Positions 45,327 to 55,892 are shown, numbered from the stretch's first letter. The stretch is 61,076 bases of DNA from BS150m-G50 sp964501185 [NCBI: uncultured Bacteroidia bacterium] (GCA_964501185.1 CAZCRT010000006.1:28271-89346); one strand, 5' to 3'. Made by a program: numbers and translations. The notes: generated from the letters alone by a model not told the origin.

Positions 45327-46326
45327 TGTTCTTTCGATTTCTGACTAGTGTTCTGACTGTTTCACGCAGTTCCGGTAATTTCTGAAGTGATGCCTGAATG
45401 CGGAGTGCTTTTTTATGCTCCCGAGCAGGATAACCGGATACAACCGTATCGTCCGGAATGTCACAGGTAACACCGGCCTGGGCGCCGATACTGACTCGAT
45501 TGCCTATATGCAGATGACCGCTGATACCTACCTGACCACCAATCTGACAGGAGCTGCCGATCGAAGTGGATCCGGAAATACCGGTTTGCGCTGCAATAAC
45601 GGTCCAGTCACCTATCTGCACATTGTGGGCTATCTGGACCAGATTATCAATTTTGACACCGCGTCCCAGAACCGTGTCACCACTGGTCCCGCGGTCAATT
45701 GTTGTACAGGCGCCGATCTCCACCAGGTCATGCAGGCGGACGCCACCTGCCTGTGTAATCTTGAGCAATCCTTCCGGTCCGGGAGCAAACCCGAAACCGT
45801 CACTGCCGATAACTGCCCGTGGCTGCAGGATGACTCCGTCCCCCAGGTGACACCCTTCACGAACGACAACTCCCGGATGCAGCAGACAATCACGGCCAAT
45901 TGTGACACCATCACCGATAGTAACACCCGCCAGCAGGCTGCTGTTAGCCCCGATTGTCACTCCGTTACCAAGTACTACCTCTGAGGCCAGGTAAACAGCT
46001 TTACCCATGTTTGTTCCGGGTGGCACAGTACAATGTATACCGGAGCCATAGTCAGTTCGCAGTGGGTTGAAATGGTTGTGGATCATCGCATAAGCGTAAT
46101 ATGGATCCTTCACCAGCAGGCAGGCACCCTTAAACCTGGTTTCTACCTGTTCGCAGATAATTGCCGAAGCTTTGCTCCCGGCCACTCTGTCAGCATATCG
46201 CGGATTGGCGATGAAAGAGATTTCCCCGGGGCCTGCAGTATCAAGTCCTGCCACCCCGGTGATTTCAATGTCCGGATCGCCGTTAACCTGGCCATTGAAT
46301 ATCCGGGCCAGTTCCGCCAGTTTCAT
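45319..46326 (-). CDS. lpxD: UDP-3-O-acylglucosamine N-acyltransferase
   Basis: A 335-residue enzyme adding the N-linked acyl chain in lipid A synthesis. N-terminal uridine-binding domain ([33 protein letters not shown]), then the beta-helix with [23 protein letters not shown] and the catalytic His in [11 protein letters not shown]. Its ATG directly follows the skp stop codon (TAA-ATG). Confidence 0.97.
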   Translation of the reverse strand: MKLAELARIFNGQVNGDPDIEITGVAGLDTAGPGEISFIANPRYADRVAGSKASAIICEQVETRFKGACLLVKDPYYAYAMIHNHFNPLRTDYGSGIHCTVPPGTNMGKAVYLASEVVLGNGVTIGANSSLLAGVTIGDGVTIGRDCLLHPGVVVREGCHLGDGVILQPRAVIGSDGFGFAPGPEGLLKITQAGGVRLHDLVEIGACTTIDRGTSGDTVLGRGVKIDNLVQIAHNVQIGDWTVIAAQTGISGSTSIGSSCQIGGQVGISGHLHIGNRVSIGAQAGVTCDIPDDTVVSGYPAREHKKALRIQASLQKLPELRETVRTLVRNRKNNV

Positions 46327-46866
46327 TTAGTTGGTTTCCCGCAGAACTTCAAGCACACGTTCGGACAGGTTCACATCCTGGGCATCATCTGAAAGATACA
46401 CAATCACAGACATCGCGGAAGCGGAGTTGTCCAGTACCAGATCATACCCACCTTCATTTGACACCTGGGCGATAGCATCGTTGATCTTGCCGATGATCGG
46501 GTCGACCAGCTGGGAATGGCGCTGCAGCAGCAGACCGTTCTGCTCGTTATATATCTCCATCTGCAGGTTCTGGTATTCATTCAGCAGCTGCTCAATAGCG
46601 GCTTCCTTCTGACGCTTCCAATCCTCGGTCATCATGGATGCCTGTGTCTGGTATTCCTGCTGTGCAGACTGGATACTCGTCTCCAGATCGGTAATCTGAC
46701 GATCCCAACCGATCTTTTCTTCCTGCAGAATTGACATGGCGTTATTATACTCTTCGTAGTTCGCCAGGATTGCCTGTGAATCAACAATACCGATTTTCAA
46801 ATCACGGGCATTTACCACACCTGCCGCCATTAATACCAGGCAGCTGACCAGTAATAGCTTTTTCAT
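46327..46866 (-). CDS. skp: OmpH/Skp-like periplasmic chaperone
   Basis: A 179-residue protein: signal peptide (LLLVSCLVLMAAGVVNA), then LKIGIVDSQAILANYEEY and a long coiled coil (about 40-110, the Skp tentacles), ending in GGYDLVLDNSASAMSVIVYL. It escorts unfolded outer-membrane proteins to BamA. ATG 46866 has GAGGAA 6 nt upstream. Between bamA and lpxD, the standard location. Confidence 0.92.
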   Translation of the reverse strand: MKKLLLVSCLVLMAAGVVNARDLKIGIVDSQAILANYEEYNNAMSILQEEKIGWDRQITDLETSIQSAQQEYQTQASMMTEDWKRQKEAAIEQLLNEYQNLQMEIYNEQNGLLLQRHSQLVDPIIGKINDAIAQVSNEGGYDLVLDNSASAMSVIVYLSDDAQDVNLSERVLEVLRETN

Positions 46867-46905
46867 TTTATTCCTCACTATTTGATTGAAATGTTTCAGA
46901 CAGAA

Positions 46906-49224
46906 TTAAAAAGTGCGACCGAACTGGAAGTGGGGATACCACTGCCCTTTACGCAATCCGGTTTCAGCACTGAAGTAGTCAAATCCATAACCGAAATCGA
47001 TACCTATCAGACCGATCATCGGCATATACATACGCAAACCGACCCCCGCGCTGCGTCTGAGGGTACCAAAGCTGGCTGAATTAAAACGGGACCACACATT
47101 CCCCGCCTCGGCAAATGTCAGCAGGTAGACCGTCATATCACTCTCTATCAGACTGCGTCTCAGTTCCCAGGAAAGCTTCATCATCGTTTTGCCGCCATCC
47201 GGCAACCCATCAGTCATGGGGCCGACCTGCCGTTCATCGTAGCCGCGCAGGGGAGTACCCATGCCCAGCCCGGTACCTCCCATATAGAAACGATCCAGAT
47301 AAGGAACAGTCTGTCCCAGCCTGAGGCCATCTGCCACACCGGCCAGCACACTGGTTGCACTGACAAGTTTCAGGAAAGTCTGCTGATACCACTTGTATTC
47401 GAGAGTATACTTCTGGAAGTGCTCATCACCACCCAGCATACCACCGCTTAACTGCCCGGTCAGAGAGACCGTAGCACCGCGGGTCGGGTATTCAACCCGG
47501 TTTTTTGTATCACGAGAAAGGGTCAGTGAAAAAACACTGGATATCTGTGGCTCATCTTCAATCAGATTATTGCGGGAGTAATCGAATCCTTCATCGAAGT
47601 TGGTGTACTCAACCTCTTCCAGACTATAACGGCCGGAAATCCTGCAATAATCGTCCGGCCAGCTCAGCTTCCTGCCCAGAGTCACTGAGAAACCACGCTC
47701 ACGAAAATCAAAGTTATAGTAGGCACCACCCCGTTGCAGATCGTATACACGGAAACCGGCCAGAGTTGGTGTGTCCCATAGATATGGTTCAGTAAAGGCA
47801 AGGGAAAGGGAACGATACTGATAACCGAAGTTCCAGCTGAAATCCATCTGCTGGCCATTCCCGAGGAAGTTTTTCATTCCAAAACCGATCTGGCCAATCA
47901 TACCGTCACGACCGGAATACCCGGCGGACATCTGAATGTTGTCTGTACCCTTCTCCGTCACATCCATAATCAGGTCAACCTGATCGGAGCCGGCTATCTC
48001 GACATCCGGGACAACATTGCTGAAATAGTTCAACATCATGATATTGCGGAAAGAGCGATCCAGTTTCCCACGATTGAAAGTATCACCGGGATAGAGCACC
48101 ATCTCACGACGGATCACCTTCTCCTTGGTCTTGTTGTTACCCTGGATAATGATATGCGCAACCCGGAATTCGTTGCCTTCATGGATTGTGAAATTGAGAT
48201 CAAGCCGGTTATCAGCTACCGGCTGACGGGAGTAATCTATATAGGCATTGATGTAGCCATTATCGTAATAGAGATTCTGAACCCGCATCATCACAGATTC
48301 GTCCAGTTTCTCCTGGTTGAAGATATCCCCACTCTTGAAAACCAGCTGGCTCTGTAAAAACTCGTCAGTGAAGAGGGTGTTTCCACTCCAGGTGATCTCA
48401 CCGAAGTGATAACGGGGTCCCTCGTAAATATTCAGATGGATAAACATATCGCTGCCGTCTTCACTGTAACTGAGTGAGTCTGACAGAATCGCAGCATCGC
48501 TGTAACCTTCGTTGCGGCAATAATCGAGTACCGCCAGTTTATCTTCCTCGTACTCATTCTGGTCAAATTCACCAGACCGCCACCAGCGGCGGGTACGGGT
48601 TTTCTTCATTTTCTTCTGTAGCTTCTCCTGCTCCAGCTCTACCAGCCCGTGGAAAAGAACCTCACGGATACGAACATGCTTACCCTCGGAAATGAATATC
48701 TTGAATACAGCTGCAGAAGGATTTGTATCGTCAACAGTCACTTCGATTTCAGCCAGATTATAGCCTTCCTCGCTGTAGAGCTCGAGTAAACTCCGACGGA
48801 TATTGAACGCGGCACTGGCAGGAATGGGATGAAACTCCCACAGAATCTCTTCGATCTTCTCTTCAATTCTGTATTTCTTCAGTTTCTTGTTGCCACTGAT
48901 CTCAATGCTCCCCAGCAAAGGAAGCTCCTTTACCCGGATCACCAGGAAAACACCATCACCGATAGTACGCTCTTCGGCAATTTCAAGATCACTGAATCGC
49001 CCGAGCATCCATAATTGATGCATGGCATTCTGAAGATCTATCAATGTTATGCGGTCATTGACACCCAGTCCGCTATTAAGCAGAATCAGGTTGTCGTCAG
49101 TAAGTTCGTTGCCTTCTACTGATAATCCGAGAATGGTTAACTCCATCTCCTGTGCCTGAGAAACAACGCCACAGGTAAGCATAAATATCAGTAGCCATAG
49201 CAGGGGAAAACGTCTGTCGATCAA
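46906..49224 (-). CDS. bamA: Outer-membrane assembly factor BamA
   Basis: An Omp85 protein of about 772 residues. Signal (FPLLWLLIFMLTCGVVSQAQ), five POTRA domains to about residue 420 (IRVKELPLLGSIEISGNKKL; YHFGEITWSGNTLFTDEFL; FRVAHIIIQGNNKTKEKVI), then the barrel with the L6 motif PLRGYDERQVGP (VRGF-type) and terminal strand HFQFGRTF. TTG 49224 is preferred (GAGG 6 nt upstream, proper signal peptide); ATG 49266 lacks a ribosome-binding site. Confidence 0.95.
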   Translation of the reverse strand: MIDRRFPLLWLLIFMLTCGVVSQAQEMELTILGLSVEGNELTDDNLILLNSGLGVNDRITLIDLQNAMHQLWMLGRFSDLEIAEERTIGDGVFLVIRVKELPLLGSIEISGNKKLKKYRIEEKIEEILWEFHPIPASAAFNIRRSLLELYSEEGYNLAEIEVTVDDTNPSAAVFKIFISEGKHVRIREVLFHGLVELEQEKLQKKMKKTRTRRWWRSGEFDQNEYEEDKLAVLDYCRNEGYSDAAILSDSLSYSEDGSDMFIHLNIYEGPRYHFGEITWSGNTLFTDEFLQSQLVFKSGDIFNQEKLDESVMMRVQNLYYDNGYINAYIDYSRQPVADNRLDLNFTIHEGNEFRVAHIIIQGNNKTKEKVIRREMVLYPGDTFNRGKLDRSFRNIMMLNYFSNVVPDVEIAGSDQVDLIMDVTEKGTDNIQMSAGYSGRDGMIGQIGFGMKNFLGNGQQMDFSWNFGYQYRSLSLAFTEPYLWDTPTLAGFRVYDLQRGGAYYNFDFRERGFSVTLGRKLSWPDDYCRISGRYSLEEVEYTNFDEGFDYSRNNLIEDEPQISSVFSLTLSRDTKNRVEYPTRGATVSLTGQLSGGMLGGDEHFQKYTLEYKWYQQTFLKLVSATSVLAGVADGLRLGQTVPYLDRFYMGGTGLGMGTPLRGYDERQVGPMTDGLPDGGKTMMKLSWELRRSLIESDMTVYLLTFAEAGNVWSRFNSASFGTLRRSAGVGLRMYMPMIGLIGIDFGYGFDYFSAETGLRKGQWYPHFQFGRTF

Positions 49225-49347
49225 GGTCAGCCTCTGTCTGTTTCTAGTATCACTGTCAACGCACATTCCATGTGTCGCGCAACATCGGTTAGTGAATTCT
49301 TCCTGAACTTATTAAGCTACTTACTCCCCCCAGTAACAGCAATAGAT

Positions 49348-50847
49348 TTATCCCGGTGTCACTGTCAGCCTGTGGTACTTCTGATTGAGCCGGGTGAGTT
49401 TTTCAGCCGTACTGTACTGCAGCATTTCCCGCTGACAACGATACTCCCAGTTTCCGCTTGAACTGCCGGGATGATTAGTACGGCTACTGCTATCCTGCAT
49501 CAGCAGGTCCTGAAGAGGAATAACAGCCAGAGTCGCCGGTGAAGCTATAACTGCAGCAATCAAGTCATCAATAACCGTTCCGGCCTTTGTGGATAGATAT
49601 TTCAGCACCTGTTTTTTTTGACGGCGGGTAGTTCCACTCCACCAGCCGGGTGTGGTATCGTTATCGTGAGTTCCCGTGTACGCGACACTGTGCTGAAGAT
49701 GATTGTGAGGCAGAAAACTGTTATCTTCGTCTCCATCAAAAGCGAATTGCATTATACTCATTCCTGGAAGTTGAAATTCATCACGCAGTTGACGCACTTC
49801 CTCAGTTATCAATCCCAGATCCTCAGCCAGCAATGGCAACCGGTCAAACTCCTGTTGAAACCTTTTCAGCAATTCACGACCCGGTGCCGGCTCCCAGCTG
49901 CCATTACGGGCGTGAGTTTCTCTGGCCGGTACTTCCCAGCAAGCCACAAAACCACGAAAATGATCGAGCCGCAGCAGATCAACCTGTTCCAGCGAATGCC
50001 GCAGACGTTCAACCCACCACTCAAAACCGGTATCAATATGCTGCTGCCAGTTGAATAGCGGGTTGCCCCACCGTTGACCGTCAGGTGAGAAATAATCGGG
50101 TGGAACACCGGCTACAACCGGTGGCTGCAAATCCTGATCCAGTTTGAACAATTCCGGATGTGACCAGACATCAGCGGAGTCAAAAGCGACAAACAGCGGT
50201 AGATCACCAATGATATTGATGCCATGATCGATAGCTTCACGATGCAGTTTCTGCCATTGCCGGTAAAACAGCCACTGTTCGTAACAGACCTGCTGTAGCT
50301 GCTCTCCATGCTGTGCCTTGATTTCCCGCAGTGCGGCTGGTTCACGGCTGCGCAGAGGCTCCGGCCACTCCTGCCAGGACCTTGACTGCTGCTGCTTTCT
50401 GATGACCATGAAGAGGGCATAGTCTTCGAGCCAATCATGTTCCTGCTCGTAGAAGCTGTCGAATTCCAGTCTCAAATTGTCGGGATTATTCTTCCTGAAC
50501 AGCTGCCAGGAGCTGGCCAGCATTCGTTCGTTTTCACTGGCAGCAGTTATGTAGTCTATCCTGCTGGAAGGGGGATCTTCCACCTGTGGCAGTTCTGACA
50601 GCAATCCATCAACCAGCAGCTCCTCTGGACTTATCCAGAGCGGATTGCCGGCAAAAGCTGAAAAGCACTGATATGGAGAGTTTCCGTAACCGGTAGGCCC
50701 GGATGGGAGGATCTGCCACCAGCTGCAACCGGCTGACTTACAGAATTCGAGCCAGTCACGGGCACCAGGGCCGAGATCACCACAATAACCACGAGCTGGC
50801 AGTGCGGTAACCGGCAACAATAATCCGCAACTTCGTTTCAGTTCCAT
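49348..50847 (-). CDS. malQ: 4-alpha-glucanotransferase
   Basis: A 499-residue GH77 amylomaltase. LLLPVTALPARGYCGDLGPG at the N-terminus, GPTGYGNSPYQCFSAFAGNP, DLPLFVAFDSADVWSHPELF, LRLDHFRGFVACWEVPA (nucleophile Asp), LLAEDLGLITEEV (acid/base Glu) and YTGTHDNDTTPGWW (transition-state Asp) complete the active site. It disproportionates maltodextrins or glycogen fragments. The 14-nt gap to the menA-like gene suggests cotranscription. Confidence 0.96.
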   Translation of the reverse strand: MELKRSCGLLLPVTALPARGYCGDLGPGARDWLEFCKSAGCSWWQILPSGPTGYGNSPYQCFSAFAGNPLWISPEELLVDGLLSELPQVEDPPSSRIDYITAASENERMLASSWQLFRKNNPDNLRLEFDSFYEQEHDWLEDYALFMVIRKQQQSRSWQEWPEPLRSREPAALREIKAQHGEQLQQVCYEQWLFYRQWQKLHREAIDHGINIIGDLPLFVAFDSADVWSHPELFKLDQDLQPPVVAGVPPDYFSPDGQRWGNPLFNWQQHIDTGFEWWVERLRHSLEQVDLLRLDHFRGFVACWEVPARETHARNGSWEPAPGRELLKRFQQEFDRLPLLAEDLGLITEEVRQLRDEFQLPGMSIMQFAFDGDEDNSFLPHNHLQHSVAYTGTHDNDTTPGWWSGTTRRQKKQVLKYLSTKAGTVIDDLIAAVIASPATLAVIPLQDLLMQDSSSRTNHPGSSSGNWEYRCQREMLQYSTAEKLTRLNQKYHRLTVTPG

Positions 50848-50861
50848 TCAAACTCATTCAG

Positions 50862-51752
50862 CTATCCAATGAAGTAGCCAACCGCCAGCAACAGGTCTGT
50901 ACTGAGAACCATCATGACATTTGCACCCAGCGCCGGTACCAGTTTTTCCAGATCATCGCCAGCTTTAAATGCACCAGTGACAGCACCGAAAGCAGGGAGC
51001 AGGCCGATCATACCCAGCCAGCTCCAACGGGTAACTTCAAACAGCATTGGTGCCAGTGCAATCAGCAGAAAGGTGGCCACGACAATAACTGTGTAGATCA
51101 CCAGAGATCCTTTACGGCCAAAGGCGATGACCCAGTGAAAACGGCCCCCTTCCCTGTCAGCTGCAGCATCGGGGATTTCATTTAAGAACAGGAGATTGAG
51201 GGTGAGTAACCCGGCTGGAATGGAAAGCCAGATCAGGGTGCTGTTGAGAGCCATCTGCTGTACGGCAATAGTTCCCAGAATCACCAGTGAGCCCAATGCC
51301 AGGCCGGCTGTTATCTCACCAAGCATTATCTTAGCCAGAACAGTGTTGTATAGTAATACTCCCACACCACCGATCAGGATGAAATAGATCAGACTCCAAC
51401 TTGTCTGCCAGCAGAGATAAAGCCCGGCCAGCAGAGCAATCAGAGTTACCAGCAACCCGTAAACCAGAGCAGCCTTCTGTGAAATAATCCCATCACGCAC
51501 GATTCCGGACCCACCGCTGAAAGGGGTTTGCCGGGTAGCGGCATCAATTCCACTACGCGCATCCCAGTAATCATTGAGGATATTGATACCGGAGTGGGCC
51601 AACAGGACTCCAACCAGTGTGATGACTGCTGTCAACCAGTTTATGTTGATCTCGTAATAGTGAACAATAGCGATTCCCTGCAGGACCAGCACGAGTGAAA
51701 GCAGCAGAAACTGCGGGCGGGTTTCCAGAAAATAGGTTTTCAGAGTTGCCAT
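50862..51752 (-). CDS. menA: UbiA-family prenyltransferase, MenA-like
   Basis: A 296-residue integral membrane protein with about eight to nine helices. NILNDYWDARSGID is the first prenyl-diphosphate/Mg motif and LNEIPDAAADREGG the second. The early LETRPQFLLLSLV segment and the FSGGSGIVRDG loop fit 1,4-dihydroxy-2-naphthoate prenyltransferase (menaquinone), but no other men gene is near. Start ATG 51752 has AGAGGA upstream; the frame extends further without support. Confidence 0.8.
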   Translation of the reverse strand: MATLKTYFLETRPQFLLLSLVLVLQGIAIVHYYEININWLTAVITLVGVLLAHSGINILNDYWDARSGIDAATRQTPFSGGSGIVRDGIISQKAALVYGLLVTLIALLAGLYLCWQTSWSLIYFILIGGVGVLLYNTVLAKIMLGEITAGLALGSLVILGTIAVQQMALNSTLIWLSIPAGLLTLNLLFLNEIPDAAADREGGRFHWVIAFGRKGSLVIYTVIVVATFLLIALAPMLFEVTRWSWLGMIGLLPAFGAVTGAFKAGDDLEKLVPALGANVMMVLSTDLLLAVGYFIG

Positions 51753-51890
51753 GATATCCTCTTTCGATAACTCGTTTTCAATAAACCGATTGCAAGTCAA
51801 CCGGGTGCTCTCAGGTATCTTTAAAAACACTCTCTTCCAGGCAGGGATGAGACAGTAAATCTGTATCCACAGAACTTCCGAGTTGAAAAG

Positions 51891-52436
51891 CTACTTGCCC
51901 AGTCTGTTTTTGAAGGGGAGAAAAGTCATGAAGTCAGCGTGATGAACGACATATGCTTCTGTAGAACGTTTGACCATATCTCCTTCACCGGCATGCGCTG
52001 CAATAATATGACATACTTCCTGTGGCACACCGCACTCCATTGCCAGACCGACACCGGAGAAAGGATGACGCAGGTAACGACCGTAATCACTGACTACAGC
52101 TTTGCCATCAACTCGGTCATATTCGAGCAGTTTACCGACATCGGCCAGAATAGCACCCGCAACCACAACATCGAGATCGACCGGCAGTTCCTCACCGAAA
52201 AAATGCTCCATCTTGCGGGCTGCTTCCAGAGCGATGTGTACTACAGCCCGTTTGTGTGCCATGAAACTCACCTGGCAGTTCTCAACCAGCAGGGTAAAAG
52301 GAATCTCCTCCAGATCAGCAGCATTCAGTTTGCTCCGTTCAAGTGCGATTTCCCACGTCCTGGCAGTACGGGTACGCAGGTCCTCATTCTCAATCCACTC
52401 AAGTTCCGGCCACAGTTTCACTACATTGTCATTCAT
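51891..52436 (-). CDS. HD-domain protein with a substituted metal ligand
   Basis: A 181-residue protein. The helical HD fold is visible: FMAHKRAVVHIALEAAR (first His), AGAILADVGKLLEY where the canonical HD doublet reads Ala-Asp, HPFSGVGLAMECG, HIIAAHAGEG and VVHHADFMTF with the last Asp. Other HD ligands are present, so loss of one His may alter metal content or abolish hydrolysis. Resembles small HDIG phosphohydrolases acting on nucleotides; substrate unknown. Confidence 0.78.
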   Translation of the reverse strand: MNDNVVKLWPELEWIENEDLRTRTARTWEIALERSKLNAADLEEIPFTLLVENCQVSFMAHKRAVVHIALEAARKMEHFFGEELPVDLDVVVAGAILADVGKLLEYDRVDGKAVVSDYGRYLRHPFSGVGLAMECGVPQEVCHIIAAHAGEGDMVKRSTEAYVVHHADFMTFLPFKNRLGK

Positions 52437-52521
52437 GTTATCCTCTTAAAACAATCATATTTATGCAATCTCTGCGCAGTTCCGTTCATCAGAAACTGCA
52501 CTGTCATTCACCTCTTCAAAT

Positions 52522-52550
52522 ACTATAGTCTCGCAGTTACAATTTGCCAA
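52522..52550 (-). promoter_or_regulatory. Promoter for the HD-domain gene
   Basis: Minus-strand TTGGCA (52545-52550, five of six) and TATAGT (52522-52527, five of six) with a 17-nt spacer, giving a leader of about 80 nt. A perfect small hairpin, CGAAACCCCGGTTTCG (52618-52633), lies upstream. The rest of 52437-52769 holds only the terminator of the next gene. Confidence 0.65.
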
Positions 52551-52716
52551 ACAAATCAGCGAGATACTGTCATGGAATACGTTTACATCGCTATATCAAA
52601 GTCATTACCGCGGGTCTCGAAACCCCGGTTTCGCTTCAGGGGTGGGAGTGACGAGTTTTAAATTCTGAATAATCTCGGAAAAGCAGTACTGACATGGTGG
52701 TAAATATGAAAAATGT

Positions 52717-52746
52717 AAAAAGCCGACTCCTGCAGGGAGCCGGCTT
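52717..52746 (-). terminator. Intrinsic terminator after the C25 protease gene
   Basis: On the minus strand AAGCCGGCTCC pairs with GGAGTCGGCTT across a short CTGCA loop and is followed by TTTTT. It lies 24 nt past the protease stop at 52770. Confidence 0.88.
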
Positions 52747-52769
52747 ATGAAATTCAGCTAATGCCCGAA

Positions 52770-55700
52770 TCAGTTGACTGATGTTACCTGGAAGTAACTG
52801 AAACCGGCACCTGTTGGAACAGTCCATTGTGGCACACCGGTGTTCCCCAGTAATTCGAATTCACTGTATGGGTTTGTCGAACCGTAAACGTTATAGGAAG
52901 CCGCACCAACTGCAGCTGTCCAGGACAGAATCACAAAATCACCATTAACGCTGATATCAAGATCTGTAACCGGTTCCAGCTCGGTTCCGGCTACTCCGAC
53001 CAGCGCCAGATCATCGATATACCATCCTTCATTACTACCACCCTGATCACTGCCGAAACAGAAACGGAATTGTACGGTTTCCTCCGCATAGTCCCCAAGG
53101 TTGATTACGCAGTCGGACCAGTCAAAGCTGCCGGACCAACAGGGTGTACCACCCTCGTAAGGATGCGTTGCAGGATTGCCGCCACCCGATTCAGTGCGGA
53201 AATAAGCGTTGTAACCACCATTGTCAGGATTAAGCTGTGTCCAGATATTCCCATCTGTGCTTATCTCAATGAAACCGCCATCGTAGGCCGAATCAGGATA
53301 GGTACCTGAAACCTCCCCCTCCATCCAGTGCCTGAAGGTGAGGCGGGAATTTGAACGCAGAGCGACCGGTGGTGATACCAGTCGTGAATCAAGTGTTGTA
53401 TCATAATCACCGGTGCCACTGTCACCACACTTCCAACTGTGTGCGGGGCTCTGACACTGCTCACTGCTCAGGTGCCACTGGTCCCCCCATCCGATCGGAG
53501 CAGAATGCGACCAGTCAACGGTTGTCTCACAATCATCAGCCCAGTACTGTTCATAGATATAGTAGATGGTAAGTGTAAACCCGGCTTCCCAGCTCCACTC
53601 ACCTGCGGCTTCAGTCAGCAGAGTGAAGTTGACCTGATGATTCTCGGGAGCATCTGCAGCAACAGCCAGCTGGAAACCTTCCGGAATGGTCACTACGGCA
53701 CCAGGGTCCATATCACCATAGTACTCTTCATTATCAATAATGCTGACCCAGGGATCACTTGTGGAAAGCATCGACCAGACACCGCTGGCTGTTTCAACAC
53801 CTATATTCTCCATGGTCAGGGTCAGTGGCGGGTTCTCACCGGGATTAAGCTCACCATTGTCATCAGCTACCATGAAACCGGTCAGGGAAACAAAGGGGCC
53901 GGAGGGTGGTATCACTTCTACCGGTTCCTGCACGGTTGTGTAGTTATAAGCTGTGACTGTCAGGGTAAGACTCACACCGACTTCCGGTACAGGACCCATC
54001 GGGATAGAAGCCATTCCGGAACCATCGCTGACACAACTGCCGTACACAACTCCGTTTCCCCAGAGCGTACAGAGTGCGTCTGCGACACCGGCGCAGTTCA
54101 CCAGATAGCTCTCAGCGGTCGGGAACATGGAGCCGGCATGTGTTACATTCATTACGGTCGGGCTGTCACTGCGCAGCTGAATAGACGGATCACCGAAAAT
54201 GTGCCACGTATTAAACATGTTAATTCCATCAGCACCATATTCGTCCATCATCTGCATGGAGCCGTTGAAGCAGATCCCGCCATAACTGTTCTTCTCATCG
54301 GCAACCAGCAGATCGACCATCTCATCCTGGCCACACATCGGTGAGTTCCAGGACTGATTGATAGAAGAGGCATAGATGCCGATCGCCCCTGTCGGCTCAC
54401 CGGCGTTGGTAGCACGTAACCAGGCTTCCGCAAAACAGGTCAGTCCATCGAACTGCCCATTGACACAGGCCACACTCTGTATGAACGGTAACATATTGTC
54501 GTTTACAAGATTGTTAATGTGGGTATTACTGAAGCCGGTAGAACCCCAGCTGGTGCTGGAACCATGACCGGTATAGTTGATAATGGAACGGCCGACATTC
54601 AGAGCATTGGAAACCTGAGCGGCTGTGCCGGAGGGATCGTAGATCTGATCTACCTCTGTGTAAGTGTAACCCAGGAGGTCGGTACGGATGTTATCCTGAT
54701 GTTCGTTGTCATATTCACCATCGTCACCGGGACCCTGATTGGAAGCAACACCCATACCTTTGTGATACCAGGTCGCTGCTGAAGCATCCCGTTCGTACTC
54801 GACAGTACGCTCCACCATGGTGGCAATCTGGGCGGGTGTTTCACCGGAGAAACGCCCGACGAAGATATCAGGATAGTTGTCACCACCTGCCAGCAGGGAA
54901 TAGCTGGGATCGGAAGAACCACCTGATGCATACGGTGTCGGGACATCGGCCGCGTCACCCACCAGCAGCAGGAAGGTCAGATCGTAATTGTCGTAATAGG
55001 TCTGCACAAAACTCTGCACCTGCGAGGAATTGTAACCGATGGTCGAAAGATCGACGATCTCGGTCGGGATCCCCTTCTGCATTTTCCAGTCAGCTAATGG
55101 CTGTACTTCGGCATGGAAGGCATCAGCAGTAATAATCAGTAAGCCACCCACCTCTTCCAGGGGCGTATAACGCTCTTCCCGGTCGTCAAAATTGATAAAC
55201 TGCCCACGATAGATGTTGAGAAACTCACTGTCGACTGCTGTCGGCAGAGCTGCCCGTTCGATAACATTTTCCGAACCGCGTCCTGAAGTCTCTACTGTAA
55301 CCAGAATACGGCTGTATACACGCAGGGAGTTTGACTCCGGCAGCCAGACGAAAGGCTGAAAGTGTACAACCTGGCCACGGAAGTCACGCAGGATGTAAGG
55401 GGTGTCCAGGCTGGCGGTGCTCGCCGGGAACACAACTGTGTCATACTCGGGGCCAAAGCTGTAGGGAACCGTCGCCGGGTCAATATTACGGGTAACAACA
55501 CCTTTTGATGGTTCCGGGCGCATTCCCGGATAATCAGTGTATTCCGTTTCCAGAACCTGAAGGCCAGTAGCGGCGTCATCAGGAATGACGATGCTGACTG
55601 CTAAATGTGGCAGTGCCGGTGCACCCACCTGCTGCAGGCGTGGTTCACCCGGCAGGTTGATGATATTGTAGATGTCACCATCAATCTGGATAGTTTCTGT

Positions 55701-55862
55701 TTCGAATGCGCTGACCCTGCACTCCAGGGTCGTGTTGCCCCAGCGGCCGTCTATAACTGTGACGCCGGTCGTCGCATCGCTGTCGATTGTGTGCTGAGTT
55801 GCATAGGCGGTAGCCGCCAGCAACAGCAGAATAAGAACGGAGGTAATTTTCCGCATGTTCAT
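52770..55862 (-). CDS. Secreted gingipain-family (C25) cysteine protease
   Basis: A 1030-residue protein: signal peptide (SVLILLLLAATAYAT), a pro-domain (about 25-230), then the C25 catalytic domain: LLIITADAFHAEVQPLADWK, LLVGDAADVPTPY, INYTGHGSSTSWG (His about 433) and IQSVACVNGQFDG (Cys about 464). C-terminal to it are an Ig-like module (about 565-660), a DNGELNPGE-type domain, a MAM/lectin-like domain (LVSPPVALRSNSRLTFRHW) and a final fibronectin-like module. No PNPFNP-type sorting domain is present, unlike true gingipains. It follows the C1A protease by 30 nt. Confidence 0.9.
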   Translation of the reverse strand: MNMRKITSVLILLLLAATAYATQHTIDSDATTGVTVIDGRWGNTTLECRVSAFETETIQIDGDIYNIINLPGEPRLQQVGAPALPHLAVSIVIPDDAATGLQVLETEYTDYPGMRPEPSKGVVTRNIDPATVPYSFGPEYDTVVFPASTASLDTPYILRDFRGQVVHFQPFVWLPESNSLRVYSRILVTVETSGRGSENVIERAALPTAVDSEFLNIYRGQFINFDDREERYTPLEEVGGLLIITADAFHAEVQPLADWKMQKGIPTEIVDLSTIGYNSSQVQSFVQTYYDNYDLTFLLLVGDAADVPTPYASGGSSDPSYSLLAGGDNYPDIFVGRFSGETPAQIATMVERTVEYERDASAATWYHKGMGVASNQGPGDDGEYDNEHQDNIRTDLLGYTYTEVDQIYDPSGTAAQVSNALNVGRSIINYTGHGSSTSWGSTGFSNTHINNLVNDNMLPFIQSVACVNGQFDGLTCFAEAWLRATNAGEPTGAIGIYASSINQSWNSPMCGQDEMVDLLVADEKNSYGGICFNGSMQMMDEYGADGINMFNTWHIFGDPSIQLRSDSPTVMNVTHAGSMFPTAESYLVNCAGVADALCTLWGNGVVYGSCVSDGSGMASIPMGPVPEVGVSLTLTVTAYNYTTVQEPVEVIPPSGPFVSLTGFMVADDNGELNPGENPPLTLTMENIGVETASGVWSMLSTSDPWVSIIDNEEYYGDMDPGAVVTIPEGFQLAVAADAPENHQVNFTLLTEAAGEWSWEAGFTLTIYYIYEQYWADDCETTVDWSHSAPIGWGDQWHLSSEQCQSPAHSWKCGDSGTGDYDTTLDSRLVSPPVALRSNSRLTFRHWMEGEVSGTYPDSAYDGGFIEISTDGNIWTQLNPDNGGYNAYFRTESGGGNPATHPYEGGTPCWSGSFDWSDCVINLGDYAEETVQFRFCFGSDQGGSNEGWYIDDLALVGVAGTELEPVTDLDISVNGDFVILSWTAAVGAASYNVYGSTNPYSEFELLGNTGVPQWTVPTGAGFSYFQVTSVN

Positions 55863-55892
55863 CTCCTGTCAATATGGTTGAGTATATGTCAC

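Noticed and set aside
53439-54344. Plus-strand open frame of 301 codons opposite the C25 protease
   Set aside because: It is antisense to the catalytic and Ig-like domains of the protease and has no recognisable domain.
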